64,000 bases of DNA from Hemibagrus wyckioides. Taxonomy: Eukaryota > Chordata > Actinopteri > Siluriformes > Bagridae. A model generated the notes under the pieces. The model was not told the DNA's origin. It made no database searches and worked only from the letters and a program-made list of their open reading frames with translations. This document shows positions 1-11,762 of this stretch, piece by piece; position 1 is the stretch's first letter; each line of letters opens with the position of its first letter. The stretch lies in NCBI RefSeq assembly GCF_019097595.1, contig NC_080719.1, forward strand, positions 17,076,001 through 17,140,000. Direction: 5' to 3'. Made by a program: the position numbers and the translations under genes.

Positions 1-2285
1 GGCCAGCCGGGTTGTCAGCTGTGTTAATTGCTCTAGGTGGCTTCCTTTCGAGATATTCTCAAAAGTATTTGTATCCTCCATTCAAGAGATTTTGCCAAGC
101 CGTGCCTTTTGGCAGAACCCACTCATATGCCTCAAGAATACATAGAACATTCTCATACAGAAGTTCATGATGATGAGTAGCCATGAGTCAGACACCCAAA
201 GACACTCTGGGCTGAGGATTCAGAGATGTGGAAAATATCGAGCTGGGACGAGCTGGGAGAAGGCTGGGACTTCAGATGTTCCCAGTTCCATTTCCTACTT
301 AACAGGAATTAGAGGAACTTTATTCTCAAGATCAAATCTCTGCTGGGTTTTTTTTTTTTTATTATTATTATTTCAGTGGACACAGGCGACTGATTAGCCT
401 AAAGAGCAATGTGTAATCAGAAGAGCTTACAGAAGTTGCTCACTTCCACCAACTGGGGTCCCTCTGAGAGCTTATATATATAGACTTTGATAATCAGAAA
501 TGGTTTACACTGGTCACTGGTCCTCCCCTCTCCAGCCATAAACAGTTCCATCTGACCTGGCCAAACAAGACCTTTAGAAGGGTCTCCAAAACAAGGCGCA
601 TTTATTTACAGTCTAAAACTGCAGTTTCTTGGAGCCACGAAGGAAGTAAACGCCATATGCGAATAGACATTTATGTACTTAGTGAGTGGAAACATTCATG
701 GGGGAAATGCCGTTTTCTATAACCAAATAAAGTAATGCTTAATGTAAAGTTGCAGCCTGCTTAAATAAAGGTATAGAAATGGAATCATATCAAATTGCTA
801 ACTAATACCAACTATAAAAACAGCACCTGATTCTGATTCATCATTTATGTACAGTTGTGCTCATTTAATATGTTAAAATCTACAGTAACATCTAATGGGA
901 AAATGCTCCACATAACCAAAGCCTAAAAAAAAAAAAAAAAAAAAACCCTTCAAGAAGTTTATTTAACATTTCCCAAAGTTCCAGTTTCCCAACATTTCCC
1001 AAAGAGTCTCCAGTGTCAGTGCTTTGTCGCAGCCAGAGAAAGGTCTGGAAATATAAATCGTCAGGACGAAGAACAAGCTCAATTTGGGTCATCTTATTAA
1101 AGTAGGTAATTGTTGGCAAATTGCTGAAGGATAAGAGGAATAAAACACAGTGGATACAATAATATAACTGGTACTTTAGTGCAACATTTCTCCTTTAAAG
1201 CACATGTTCACATCTAATAGGAATGAATCATGGGACTGGTGTTTTGGTGAATTTCCCAGTAAGTTTGTAATCATAATATGCATGCAAATCAAGGAAACAA
1301 TGTTTTGCCATGATACGTTGTAGATGTAAATGTGGATACTATATAGACGGGATGAAAATAGATATACGCAAAGTACTAGTACCAGCCAACAGAAATAAGG
1401 CCTGGGTTCTTCAACACAACACACACATAGAGGCTGGACGAAGGCCTTCTCTCTGTGTAGTATAGATGGTCAGTCTACAGCAAGATAAGATTCCACCAAA
1501 ACCATCCTTCTCACTTCTTCGATCAAAGCTCGGGGATGGAAAACCACCTAAAGTTCTGTCCCTTAAGAAATAAGTGCTGGGGAATTTTGTGAGGTTGCTG
1601 GTTAACAGGAACCGAGTGTGTGAGTGAGTGGGGGGTGGAGGTGGAAGGGTTATGGGGTGTGTGTGTGAATGAATGGGTTAGCTATACTGAAATCTTTAAG
1701 GAGCCTTCTAATACATGCATGTTTTGACTTCTGAAACCAATATTTTTCCTATCTTGTCTCTATTCTACACAAACATAACTCATCTTGATGTAAAGGGAAT
1801 ATAGATCTTTGTGGTCCACTTCAACTGGTAAATGGAAATGTTACATAAATGCAATGCATGCATGACAAAGACCAGGGCATCAGATCAAATAATGCTGGCT
1901 GTTTGGAAATACTGTGCATCTTTTACACACACTTTAAGGTTGAGAAGGTTTCAAGGAAGTCCAGGGGATGGTTCAGGCTGGTGTAGGGTTCTACAAGGAA
2001 CCTTGGAACAAACCAGATGATAATGGCTTACTTCTAGGAGACAATCCCAAGGCCTGTGTGGCTTTACAGTTTGGACCCAGGAGCTAGTTTCAAGAATGTT
2101 TACTACATCTGAGAGAGCGAGTGTGGATCGAATATCAGCCTGAATGCTGGGTGAAGAAACATCACATTTCCGTTTAGAGAAGCAAAAACAAAGTAGTCTA
2201 ACTTACCGGAGGTCGGTTCTGTGGAAACATGGTGTGTTGTGGTTTTGCGGTGTTCTTCCAGTGTTTTTGTTGCACACAGAGAGAG
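1..2285. other. Non-coding left edge
   Basis: AT-rich with short open frames only, poly-A at 926-945 and one repeat fragment. I see no exon, RNA gene or intact element. Confidence 0.6.
950..1110 (+). repeat. Dispersed repeat fragment
   Basis: AAGAAGTTTATTTAACATTT then GAGTCTCCAGTGTCAGTGCT; shares the latter block with 51150. It follows a poly-A run at 926-945. Confidence 0.5.
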
Positions 2286-2286
2286 T

Positions 2287-2331
<45 letters not shown>
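2286..2331. repeat. (GT)n followed by (GA)n microsatellite
   Basis: About 12 GT units run directly into about 10 GA units. Confidence 0.95.
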
Positions 2332-2413
2332 GGAGTTTGAGGGTATCTCAGAGCTCAGAAGTGCATTTGGCCTGGTTTCAGTGTTGGACTAAAAGCTGGG
2401 CTCATTTCCTTAC

Positions 2414-2916
2414 TCCAACTCTCTTTGTTCTGTTTATCGCCGAGCCGCCGAGCAGCAGCACCGTGTAGCAGCGGCGCTAATCAAGATGCGCCCGAGTCTC
2501 CAATCCACTCTTCTTCCTTCGAGTAAAAAGAAAAGAGAGACAAGGGAAGAGAGAGAAAGAGAGAAAGAAAGCTCTTGGTTTGCAGATGCTCTCCACCCTG
2601 ATCTGGACTCTCGGTGCTGCAAGTCGAAGAAAGGAAACTAAGAAAATAAGAAGTAAAGATGGCTCTCGCTAGTCGCGGTGCCGCCGTGGAGAAGCCGAGT
2701 CTCCGACACCCAGAGCAGCCGCAGAGTCTTTTGTCTCGCCCGCCGTCCCGCTCCTTCCCTTCTTCCTTCTTCCCCTCTTTCTCTTTCTCTTCTTTTGCTG
2801 AAACCTCCGCCGCCTTTTCAATGGGACATTTGAGACTTCTTTTCTTGTGGGAAACACGCAAATCCCTCCCGCGGCGTGCAAGTGAGGATGGGGAGGGGGG
2901 TCTATCTAATCTAAAT

Positions 2917-2964
<48 letters not shown>

Positions 2965-2990
2965 TCACACACACACACTCAAGGAGTTGG
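2414..2990 (-). other. Candidate non-coding first exon (GC-rich block), orientation uncertain
   Basis: A CpG-rich stretch (about 2445-2495 and 2660-2885) stands out in AT-rich DNA, mixed with purine and pyrimidine runs typical of fish 5' UTRs. On the - strand it ends at a usable donor (GGA|GTAAGG, GT at plus 2413-2412) and lies just downstream of an E-box/CCAAT cluster at 3310-3408. On the + strand an ATG with good context (AAGATGG, 2659) opens a Ser/Pro-rich frame that runs into the CT repeat and resembles nothing I know. I read it as a 5' UTR exon of a neighbouring gene, probably - strand. Confidence 0.35.
2920..2980. repeat. (CT)n with (CA)n end
   Basis: About 20 CT units, then interrupted CT/CA to 2980, at the edge of the GC-rich block. 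Confidence 0.95.
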
Positions 2991-3309
2991 GTATAAAAAA
3001 TGAAAGCACACCAGATGAAAACAAGGCCGTATGATATTCAGTGTTTATCATCAAGTTGAAAAAGCAACCAAGCTCTCATTAAAAACCTTACTGACCACTC
3101 GAAATGAAAAAACAAAACAAAACGCGTTGTTGTTGTTGTTCTTGTCACGAGACAAATAACCTCGTGTTTTGGATGTTGATCAATTGCTCAAACGGCCCGT
3201 GCAGGTTTACACGTCCCTATTTTGCATTTAGCAAATGATATATACACATGTACAATTTCAATACAAAAAATCTTCAGCAGTGGAATTGTTCCCTGATTGA
3301 ATGAAATCT

Positions 3310-3408
3310 CCACGTGGGGTTTGACCCAGCCACAATCAACGGTACAAGATCTAACCAATCAGAGTTCAGCAGCCCCACGTGGGGGGGGGTGAGGTGTGTT
3401 TGGATTGG
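3310..3408 (-). promoter_or_regulatory. E-box/CCAAT cluster, candidate promoter
   Basis: Two perfect CCACGTGG palindromes (3310-3317, 3375-3382) lie 65 bp apart, with a CCAATCAG NF-Y-type box at 3355 and an opposed ATTGG at 3404. CACGTG boxes bind USF/MYC/TFE-type bHLH-ZIP factors (general knowledge). The cluster sits about 300-400 bp from the GC-rich block at 2414-2990, fitting a promoter that fires leftward. Confidence 0.45.
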
Positions 3409-3703
3409 ACGGCGTCATTACTACGGTCCAGAGAAACGTCAATCAGACACACAAACCACCAACAGTTAACTCTTTCGTTGCACAGAGTTGGCTTGCTTTG
3501 TGCAAAAAATAAAAGTAGGTTAGGTTTTTAATTGTTTTATTTTTTATTATTTATTTGCCTAGCTTCATTGAGTGTCTTGTGTCTTCTGCACAAATATCAT
3601 ATATAAGCCATCTCAAATGTCATTAATAGAGAGGAGTGTGATGTCCAGCTTGATTCTTGTTAACTGGACATGACCAGCACACACGTAGCATTAAAATATA
3701 AGA

Positions 3704-3885
<182 letters not shown>

Positions 3886-4827
3886 TCTATCATCTAACTA
3901 GGCTGACCTTGAAAATTCCCTGATTTTCTATCTAAAAAATTCCCAGCCTAGATGAACAACATTATCTGCCTATTTTCAAGCATCATTGAGCTAAACTGGC
4001 CGTACCTTCATGGTGTAGATAAAAATGTCCTGACAGTGTTTATTGGTATGCCAAGGGCACAAGCCCTTTAGCTCAGTCCATAATTGGAGATGTTGAGAGG
4101 GAAAAAAAAGAAAAAAAGTCATTTTCTCAGTGTAGAAAGAAATCACAACCCATCCCAAGGTGCTGCACAGAAATAAGAAAGAGAAGGAGGGGAGAGTGGT
4201 GTGAAGGAAGAAGCAGAAAAGAAAGGATATGGTTAAAAAAGAGAGAGAGATGGAAATGGCTAGGCTACAGAAAGAAAGAGGAGGAGCTGGGAATTATTGC
4301 CATTTTTTCCCCTATGAATTTTAATGCCAAGAGCTTGTCTTTCCTTCCAGCTTCTATTAGAAATAGTGGTAAGCAAGGCAGTGGATTGCAGAGCCATGCT
4401 GCAGTGTGTTTCCTGTTACGAGCTGATGGTGTGTTGGGCTGCAGGAAGTGTGTTTGGATGTGTGCTGATTATTAAACGCGATAAGCAACCGCCTATTTTT
4501 AGGGAGAATAGACGCACATATAGGAATAAATGCTGTAGAAAGTCAATGTCGAGATGACTAGGATTATATTTTTTTAGAGGATTAGAGTCTTGACCCCAAG
4601 ATAAACAAGGATGCTAATTCCACTGATTCCTATATTCATTTTGGATTTGGGAATTCTGGCAGAGCTGCAGTTCTGTAATGAAATTGAATCATTAAAGTGC
4701 ACAAACCTACAATGCAACTGATACCACAAACAGGAGCGGAAAGCTATTTTTAAATCCAGATCATAGCAAAAGATGCCAAGTCTTCACTGGAGTGGATGAT
4801 ATATTCTCACTCTTTCTCTGTCTCCCT

Positions 4828-4852
4828 TTCTGTCTTTCTTTCTTTCTTTCTT

Positions 4853-4886
<34 letters not shown>
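4828..4886. repeat. (TTTC)n then (CA)n
   Basis: Short TTTC run followed by about 14 CA units. Confidence 0.93.
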
Positions 4887-4887
<1 letters not shown>

Positions 4888-5066
4888 TACAGACGAGTCT
4901 CATGTCAGCACAGAGACAGTGGGCTGATTTATTGGATTCTTCTCTCCTGAGATCCCCAACCCCCCACACACTCCCTCATCCATCCACCCCTCCTCCTCCT
5001 CGCTCTGCTTTTCCCCTGGGAGAGAGGGGTAATGACCCACATCAGAGTGGCTACATGCACACGCAT

Positions 5067-5098
<32 letters not shown>
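5067..5098. repeat. (CA)n microsatellite
   Basis: About 16 uninterrupted CA units. Confidence 0.95.
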
Positions 5099-5100
<2 letters not shown>

Positions 5101-5266
5101 AGACAAATACAAACACATTTGCACCAGCGGGCATGTGTAACTGGAAACACAGGAGTTCCTCTTCACCATCCTTCCGCTTCATACTCACAATCAAGTCCAC
5201 TTACTTTATGCACATGTAAACAAAGAAAAAAGTCTTAATGGTTTATTTTTAAATTAAGAATTCTGT

Positions 5267-5318
<52 letters not shown>

Positions 5319-5319
5319 G
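5267..5319. repeat. (TTTC)n microsatellite
   Basis: About 13 units; polypyrimidine on the + strand. Confidence 0.95.
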
Positions 5320-5559
5320 TAATACTCACAGCGTAATTCTTTAGTTGAAGTAATTATGATATTTTATTGAGGTCTTCAAATCAGTCTGGGAATTTTTGTA
5401 AAGTCATAAATGTCACTAAATAGACAAGTATCATACTGAATACATTTTTCTCCTCTTTGACCATAAATTTATTCTGTGTTTCTCAGGGGGGATTAAAGTA
5501 TTAACACTTTTTCTTTCGGTTTTTTATATAATACGATTTGAGCTCAACAACAACAACAA

Positions 5560-5645
5560 TTCTTCTTCTTCTTCTTCTTCTTATTATTATTATTATTACT
5601 ATTATTATTATTACACACTATTTATCATCATCATCATTATCATCT
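5560..5645. repeat. (CTT)n-(ATT)n-(ATC)n microsatellite
   Basis: CTT, ATT then ATC runs, lying on the 3' side of the dead LINE at 5955-6640. Confidence 0.93.
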
Positions 5646-5954
5646 CCATTTCAGCAGATGTCATCTTATAAAGGGACTTACAGACAGACACATGCTTCGT
5701 GTATGCACAATTCAAGATTTGGCAGCTACTCCAAATGCAGACTTTTTATATCAAGAACAATAAATGCACAATATGGACAATATAAGGGGTTAATAGATGC
5801 ACATACATATAAATAAAGTGTCCTGTGCATGTGCAAATGTGCCTGGTGAGCCTTATGTGCCATGTATGATGGGGTTGGTGGAGGGGTGGAGGTTTGTTGG
5901 AGGGATTTAGGTTCAGGTGTGTATGTGTGTGTGTGAATGTCATGGGCAGGAGTT

Positions 5955-6640
5955 GATTGTCATGAGTTCAGGGTTCTGATGACTTGGGGAAAGAAGCTCC
6001 TCTTTAGCATCTCAGCCCTGGCCATGTGGTTGCAGAGGCATTTTCCAGACTGCAGACACTCAAACACTCCGCTGTTGGGCTGCGTGGGATCCTTTAAAAT
6101 CTTCCATGTTCTGATTGTGTCTATACCGCCTGGTACAGAAGTCCTGGGCAGTGCTGACCTGGTGATCTGTTCAGCAGACCTCACCACCCACTGCAGGGCT
6201 TTGCGGTTCTCAGCATTGCAGTTCCCGTACCAGGCGGCGATGTTCTCAGTGAGGGTGCTCTCTGCGCTGGCAGTGTAGAAAGGATACTGGATATTCTGGA
6301 TAATTCTCACATAGAGAATAAAGACACTGCATTGCCTTGAGTGTAGTGGAATGTGCAACGTCCATCACACGTCCTCACTTATGTACCTGAAGGTGGTTCC
6401 ATTGAGGGCGCTGTTCCCTTGTGACATTCACAACTGTCTTTTTGACATTTAGGTAACAGGTTGTTGGCCTGGCACCACTGGAACAGACTTTCCACTTCAT
6501 CCACATAGACTTTCACATCATTCTTGGTCATAAGACCTGCCACCATACAGTCATCTGCAAACTACTTAATGGTTTTCTCTCTCAATAAACACCTCATACT
6601 GGTGCACTAGGCCAGGGACTGAGAGTATCATCAGCCTAAA
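5955..6640 (-). mobile_element. Degenerate non-LTR retrotransposon (LINE), reverse transcriptase C-terminal part
   Basis: Read on the - strand, the segment translates to the end of a fish LINE reverse transcriptase (L2/CR1/Rex-like group). The active-site FADD is at 6561-6550 but an in-frame stop sits one codon upstream. After a frame break comes the characteristic AAWYGN.NAENRKALQWVV block (about 6240-6185), then the KDPTQPNSG, LPSGK-like and SFFPQVIRTLNS segments, ending in a stop near 5960. It is 5'-truncated and frameshifted, so dead. The 3' side leads into simple repeats near 5560-5640. Confidence 0.85.
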
Positions 6641-6687
6641 AGCCCTATTGGAGAGGTAAGTACAGCATGAAAACACAAGGGAGGAGG

Positions 6688-6753
<66 letters not shown>

Positions 6754-6755
6754 GA
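6688..6755. repeat. (AAT)n microsatellite
   Basis: About 22 AAT units immediately before the SINE at 6756. Confidence 0.96.
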
Positions 6756-7108
6756 GTGCACAGTGGTTTAGTGGTGGTTCAGTGGTTAGCACTTTTGCCT
6801 CGCATCTCCTGGGTTGGGGGTTTGATTCCTGTCTCTGACCTGTGTGTGCTGAGTTTGCATAATCTCCCTCTTCTTCAAGGGTTTCCCCCGGGTACTCCAG
6901 TTTCCTCCCCCAGTCTGAAGAAATCTGCTGTAGGCTAATTAGCATCTCTAAATTGTCCATTGTGTGTGAAGGGGTGGGCAGTTGTGCTATGTGATGGGTT
7001 AGCACCCTGTCTAGGGTGTCCCCTGGCTTGTGCCCCGAGTCCCCCGAGACAGGCTACGGGTTCCCTGTGAGCTTGAGTAGGATAAGTAATACAGAGAAGC
7101 AATAGAGA

Positions 7109-7110
<2 letters not shown>
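6756..7110 (+). mobile_element. Mermaid-like tRNA-derived SINE
   Basis: Starts with a tRNA-like head (GTGGTTCAGTGGTTAGCAC) and has a B-box-like GGTTTGATTCC at 6819-6829, then the fish SINE body (GAGTTTGCAT, GGGTACTCCAGTTTCCTCC) and the tail 'GATGGGTTAGCACCCTGTC...GGATAAG'. Diverged but nearly full length. It is bracketed by AAT repeats on the left and ATT repeats on the right. The family name is from memory. Confidence 0.75.

Positions 7111-7163
<53 letters not shown>
7110..7163. repeat. (ATT)n microsatellite
   Basis: About 17 ATT units immediately after the SINE; complementary to the AAT run on its other side. Confidence 0.96.
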
Positions 7164-7956
7164 TGTAATCTGAGATACGTTTTTCAATCATGTCATTAAA
7201 CTGAATTGAAAACTGAAGCTCAGTGCGGTGTGACAGAACTGGATGAAGTTAGACTGCCCCCTGCTGCTCAATAGCGGTGCTGCAGTTAAACGTCGCCTAA
7301 TGAAACCATTTTGACTCCCTGAAGAAGAGTCGAATGAATGGGAGAGATGAACATAAAATAAATGTCGTGCAGAGTTGCTTAATTAGTCAGTTTAAATAAA
7401 TGCAAGTAAATGTAAATGATAAATAACTGAATTATATATGTATATGCACTCTAAATGTGTGTTTAAATTGTGATGAAAGTTGCCTGTGAGCAAATAAGTC
7501 AATAAAATCTGTATGAGCCACAGCCACGGATGACAGAAGCTGGATTTTGGGCCAGAAAATACTCAAACATAGGCTAAATAATATCAAATGTTTGTGCTAC
7601 ATTGTGCAGAGTTACAGTTGGCTTCTACTGTATGTAACGTTACTTCAATTCATATTTAATCTTGATCTACCAATTTCGTAACTGCTGCCAGAATTATTCC
7701 ATTCAATATAATAGTGAAGAGTCCATCAGTTGATCCAGTCATTAATGACCATTTAAAAGAGCCCTTTGAAGCAATTAAGCAGCACTTCATTCTAGAAAGA
7801 CCCTACAAGTGGCAGCCAGAAGTGTCTCCCGTCAACGTCCTTCATGGAGAATTCAGTTATTTCATTTCTTTCTTGCTGTTCATTTGGTTCTCTGGTATCA
7901 GTGGGTCAACCAATAAACTGAGCATGGGCTAGAGATTAAAACAGCCCTAATGATGG

Positions 7957-8143
7957 TGACAGTGTTTCCCTAAAGTAAAATGGTGAGAGGATGCCCTTCC
8001 AGATGCAACCCTTCCATTTTATCCAGGCTTGGGACCAGCACTGAGAGTTAACCCAGTAGATCAGTTGGCTCCCTACACAGGAATCAAACCAGGGCCACAG
8101 CGATGAGAGCACAGGATCCTGCCGTTGGAGCACTAGGAGGAGA
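7957..8143 (-). mobile_element. tRNA-derived SINE, degraded
   Basis: Contains CATTTTATCCAGGCTTGGG, CACTGAGAGTTAACCC and a reversed B-box (GGAATCAAACCAGG). It matches in reverse the fuller copy at 41335-41549 and shares its orientation with the copy at 46417-46565. Confidence 0.7.
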
Positions 8144-11073
8144 GGAATGATGTTTATATTTGCCCTGTATTTCACACCATATGATGATGGCAACATCTGA
8201 AATAAAAATGCAAAATAGATATAAATGACTCTCAGTGGCTGTTTCCTTCATTTAGGAGACCATTGCATTAGGGATGATTTAACACAGTTCTTTTATTAAT
8301 TAGTTGTGTGTTGTAGGACGAACAAGTGTACATTTTTTTTACATAGCAATTTACAACAACCAACTTTTTTAGAAACAAATCATGCCTCAGATAAGTCACG
8401 TCTCAGACTGCTGGGTAGTGTCTCACAGGCCTATCCTTACTACGGAGAACTGGGAAGTCATCCTGGGTCCAGGTCAGGTGTGAAGCCCGGGAGGATTTAG
8501 TAATCTACTTTTATTCAGAATTAAACAGTCTGAAATATGTTCTGGGGCCCTTTTTTAATGGTTTGTCCCAGGTCCAGGCAGTGTGTGCTGCCCTGTTCAG
8601 AGATCACTGAATCTTTAACTTAGACATCTACAATCCAATCATTTTTTAAACACATTGCCTTAAGACAACCGCACTGCTAATTAAAGGCTGTTCTGATAGG
8701 CTCAAGTGGCATATCCAAAAAAAAAGAAAAAAAGATTTGTTTTAGATATGGAAGTTGGATATTAAATTAGAAAAAGTGCAGGAAATTTCTCAGGAGTTTG
8801 ATCATGCCATTTGTTGCCATCTGGTGACCATTATCTTTATAGCTGAATAAATGACGAGGAGTTTTTGGCTGTGAAGCAATTTGAAATAGTTTTCAAATCA
8901 TTGTCTTCACCTTTCCCGTAATCAAACCCTCTGCTAAAACTACAAAGGCTTGCCTTTTATGAAAAAAGGTCTCTGTTATGCAAAGAGGAGGAATAAATAC
9001 TGGACTTGAAATTGTGGTGTGTCTCATTCAGCTCCCTAATTCACAAGACAAGGCACTGATCAAGGGGTCAGTCATTTTAAATCCGGTCTCATTTGTGAAA
9101 TCCTTCAAGTGTCCTGGAATATTCACTCCCTAAAAATGCACCACAAAATCCAGGGAACATCGATGCTCACTATGTTGCCTTACTGAAAATGATATCCATC
9201 TATTTTTTTGAAGCCTCTCAGCTAAAAACAAAGACGACTGAACAGACGGATGAACTCTCCGCCAACTTCATCTATAAATTTAAGTAGCTTGCTTAGCATT
9301 GTTGCAGCTCTCAAATAATTTATTATGCTAATGATTTTATTTGATATGCTTGGTTTTAAGTCTAATGACTGTCATGATTTGAGCAAATCCAGTTGCTAGA
9401 AATGTAACAGAACAAGAGTATGTCTCACAATTTACTTTAAACTACTGTATATAAAAAACAATACCAGAAAGATATCCGTCCTGCCCGCTGTTGAAAAAAA
9501 TGCCTTGTGTTGAAGATTTACAGCGTATGCAGCCATAGCACCAGAAATTGAGTCATCGGTGTCCCAGTGTGTAGTGAGTCAGGATTCTCGTACTTATGTT
9601 CACAATATACTGATTCACGGCCTAGGGAGCTGATTGAGCTGCACCCATGGACACTGCAGCATGAAACAAAGAAACTAGTTAGATCCATTCTATGCCTTGA
9701 AAATATTCCACATTTTTATTTGACAAAACTAGACATCAGGCATCCGATTCATATAAAATACAATAAACTTTTGTTGTGTAAGGCATAAATTCACCTAAGT
9801 CTTATTCAGCTGTATTTCTAAAGATGTATAAAAGTCTTGCTGGTGGTTCAGTGGGCAGAATTGCTGTCTCTCAACTAAACTTTGGTCACTGACTGTCTTG
9901 AGATTTGGATGTTCTTGCTCTTTCTGTGTGGGTTTCCGCTGCTTTCATCCCACCTTCCCTCAAAAAAGTGCTTTGGCTATGTTAGATTGTCTGTAGGTGG
10001 GTCTGCGTGTGTGTATGATGTCCTGCAATCCCATTCAGTGTGTATAACATCATGTGCCCTGTGTTCCCAGTACAGGGTCTGGCGCCACTGTGATCTGACC
10101 GTTCCTGCAGTGGAATAGAAGCAGTTCTAGAGCCCTCTACTGCCTGGGAGCTTAACTGCAAATGAAAAGAAAGTAAAGTCAACTGTTTCCCTTCCCTCAG
10201 ACTGATCTCTAAGCCTCTGATAAAACTATATATCCCTCTGACTGTTGGGGAGATGGGCAGAACTGAGCAGCTCTCTGGTGACTAAATTCAGGGACAGAAA
10301 CCATACCATTTTTCATGAACCTGAAATAAATACTAGCTAGATGGACAACAGCAACGAGGACTTCTACAGATACTCAAAAGTGTTGCAATGAACCTTATCC
10401 CTTCAGGACCATGAGATAAATCATTATTTATCTGGGTTTGGATGAGGAACACTGAAGTGATTTTATCTCCAGATGAGGCTCAGCTCAGGCTCAGAAGTTC
10501 ATTACACTTTCAATAAAAGTGCTGTAAAAGGAGACCAGGCTGTTGTTGCTTACTTCAAATGAATTTAACTTTGACCGTGTTGTTCTTATCATTTGCTCTC
10601 TGTCATGTCTGTGACCAATCTGTGAGCTATCAAAAGAGATAGTAGATATTTACTGGTTAACTCTTTGGCAATGAATGACTAAAAGTTGTCTCTGTTTTTT
10701 CAAAAATAAAGTGTTGCCTTTTGGTTTTAATTATTTGTCACTCAAGTACAAGACCAGTGGCTTACTCTGCTTACTCTGCAGGCGCTATCATCACCATAAT
10801 GATGGGGGTGTGTGCCAAGTCATTTGTGTACAGTATAAAATTATAATAATGGGCGAAGGTTGGCATACTAGGTCTTTGTAGTAAAAAATATATATATTTC
10901 ATAGAATAAACTTCACACTGTGAAGCCATTTGCTGGCTAGATCCACGGGGTGTGTCAGGTGCATCACCCTGTACATTTTGTTACATCTTCTCTGCATAAT
11001 TAAAAAATGATATTCATAGCTTTCCCTACTTTATCTCTATTATACATATTGTGCTGTAAATACAACTAGCACA
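8144..11073. other. Intergenic, mostly featureless
   Basis: Holds only the old SINE remnant at 9838-10131. No coding exon recognised; open frames are short and unlike known proteins. Confidence 0.55.
9838..10131 (+). mobile_element. Old Mermaid-like SINE remnant
   Basis: Has a decayed SINE head (GGTGGTTCAGTGGGCAGAATTG), the middle GGGTTTCCGCTGCTTTC and the tail CCCTGTGTTCCCAGTACAGG. The order agrees with the Mermaid-like copies but similarity is low. Confidence 0.5.
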
Positions 11074-11585
11074 TACAAAAAAGTTTTGAGACATCTGCCT
11101 TTACATACACATGAATGTATTATGGAGTTGTTCCACCCTTTGCAGCTATAACAGCTTCAACTCTTCTGGGAAGGCTTTCCACAAGGTTTAGGAGTGTGTT
11201 TATGGGAAGTTTTGACCATTCCACTAGAAGCACATTTGTGAGGTCAGGCACTGATGTTGGAGGAGAAGTCCTGGCTTACAGTCTCCGCTCTAATTCATCT
11301 CAAAGATGTTCTATCAGTCAAGTTCCTCCACACCAAACTCACTCATCCATGTCTTTATGGACCTTGCTTTGTGCACTGGTGTGCAGTCATGTTGGAACAG
11401 GAAGGGGTCATCCCCAAACTGTTCCCACAAAGTTGGGAGCATGAAATTGTCCAAAATGTCTTGGCAAGCTGAAGCATTAAGAGTTCCTTTCACTGGAACT
11501 TAGGGGTCAAGCCCAACCCCTGAAAAACAACACCTGAATTCGATGATTTGGAGGGGTGTCCCAAAACTTTTGGCAATATAGTGTA
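11074..11585 (-). mobile_element. Non-autonomous Tc1/mariner element
   Basis: Ends are Tc1-like: left TACAAAAAAGTTTTGAGAC (decayed) and right CCAAAACTTTTGGCAATATA with a TA. The - strand retains the C-terminal part of a Tc1 transposase with stops (segments such as EWSKLPINTLLNLVESLPRR). The N-terminal half is missing. Nearly the same element recurs at 24564-25055. Confidence 0.85.
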
Positions 11586-11599
11586 TTTTATGCATATAC

Positions 11600-11671
11600 A
11601 ACCTGCCATAGTTTTATTTATTTGATGTACATATATTTACATATTTATCTGCACAAATTCTACTATTTGCA

Positions 11672-11762
<91 letters not shown>
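11600..11762. repeat. (TATC)n with adjoining retroelement-like tail
   Basis: About 22 TATC units from 11674. The 55 bp before it (ACATATTTATCTGCACAAAT, then TCTACTATTTGCAC) recurs in reverse at 50985-51045, beside another GATA array. Confidence 0.9.

Noticed and set aside
2990..3000. TATAAAAA as a + strand TATA box
   Set aside because: No coding or GC-rich exon follows on the + strand; the E-box/CCAAT cluster and the donor at 2413 point to the other direction.
2659..3003. Open frame starting with a good-context ATG in the GC-rich block
   Set aside because: The product is Ser/Pro-rich, unlike known proteins, and runs into the CT repeat as Leu-Ser dipeptides; better read as untranslated exon or promoter DNA.
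5937..6278. 113-codon + strand open frame
   Set aside because: It is the antisense of the LINE reverse transcriptase remnant.
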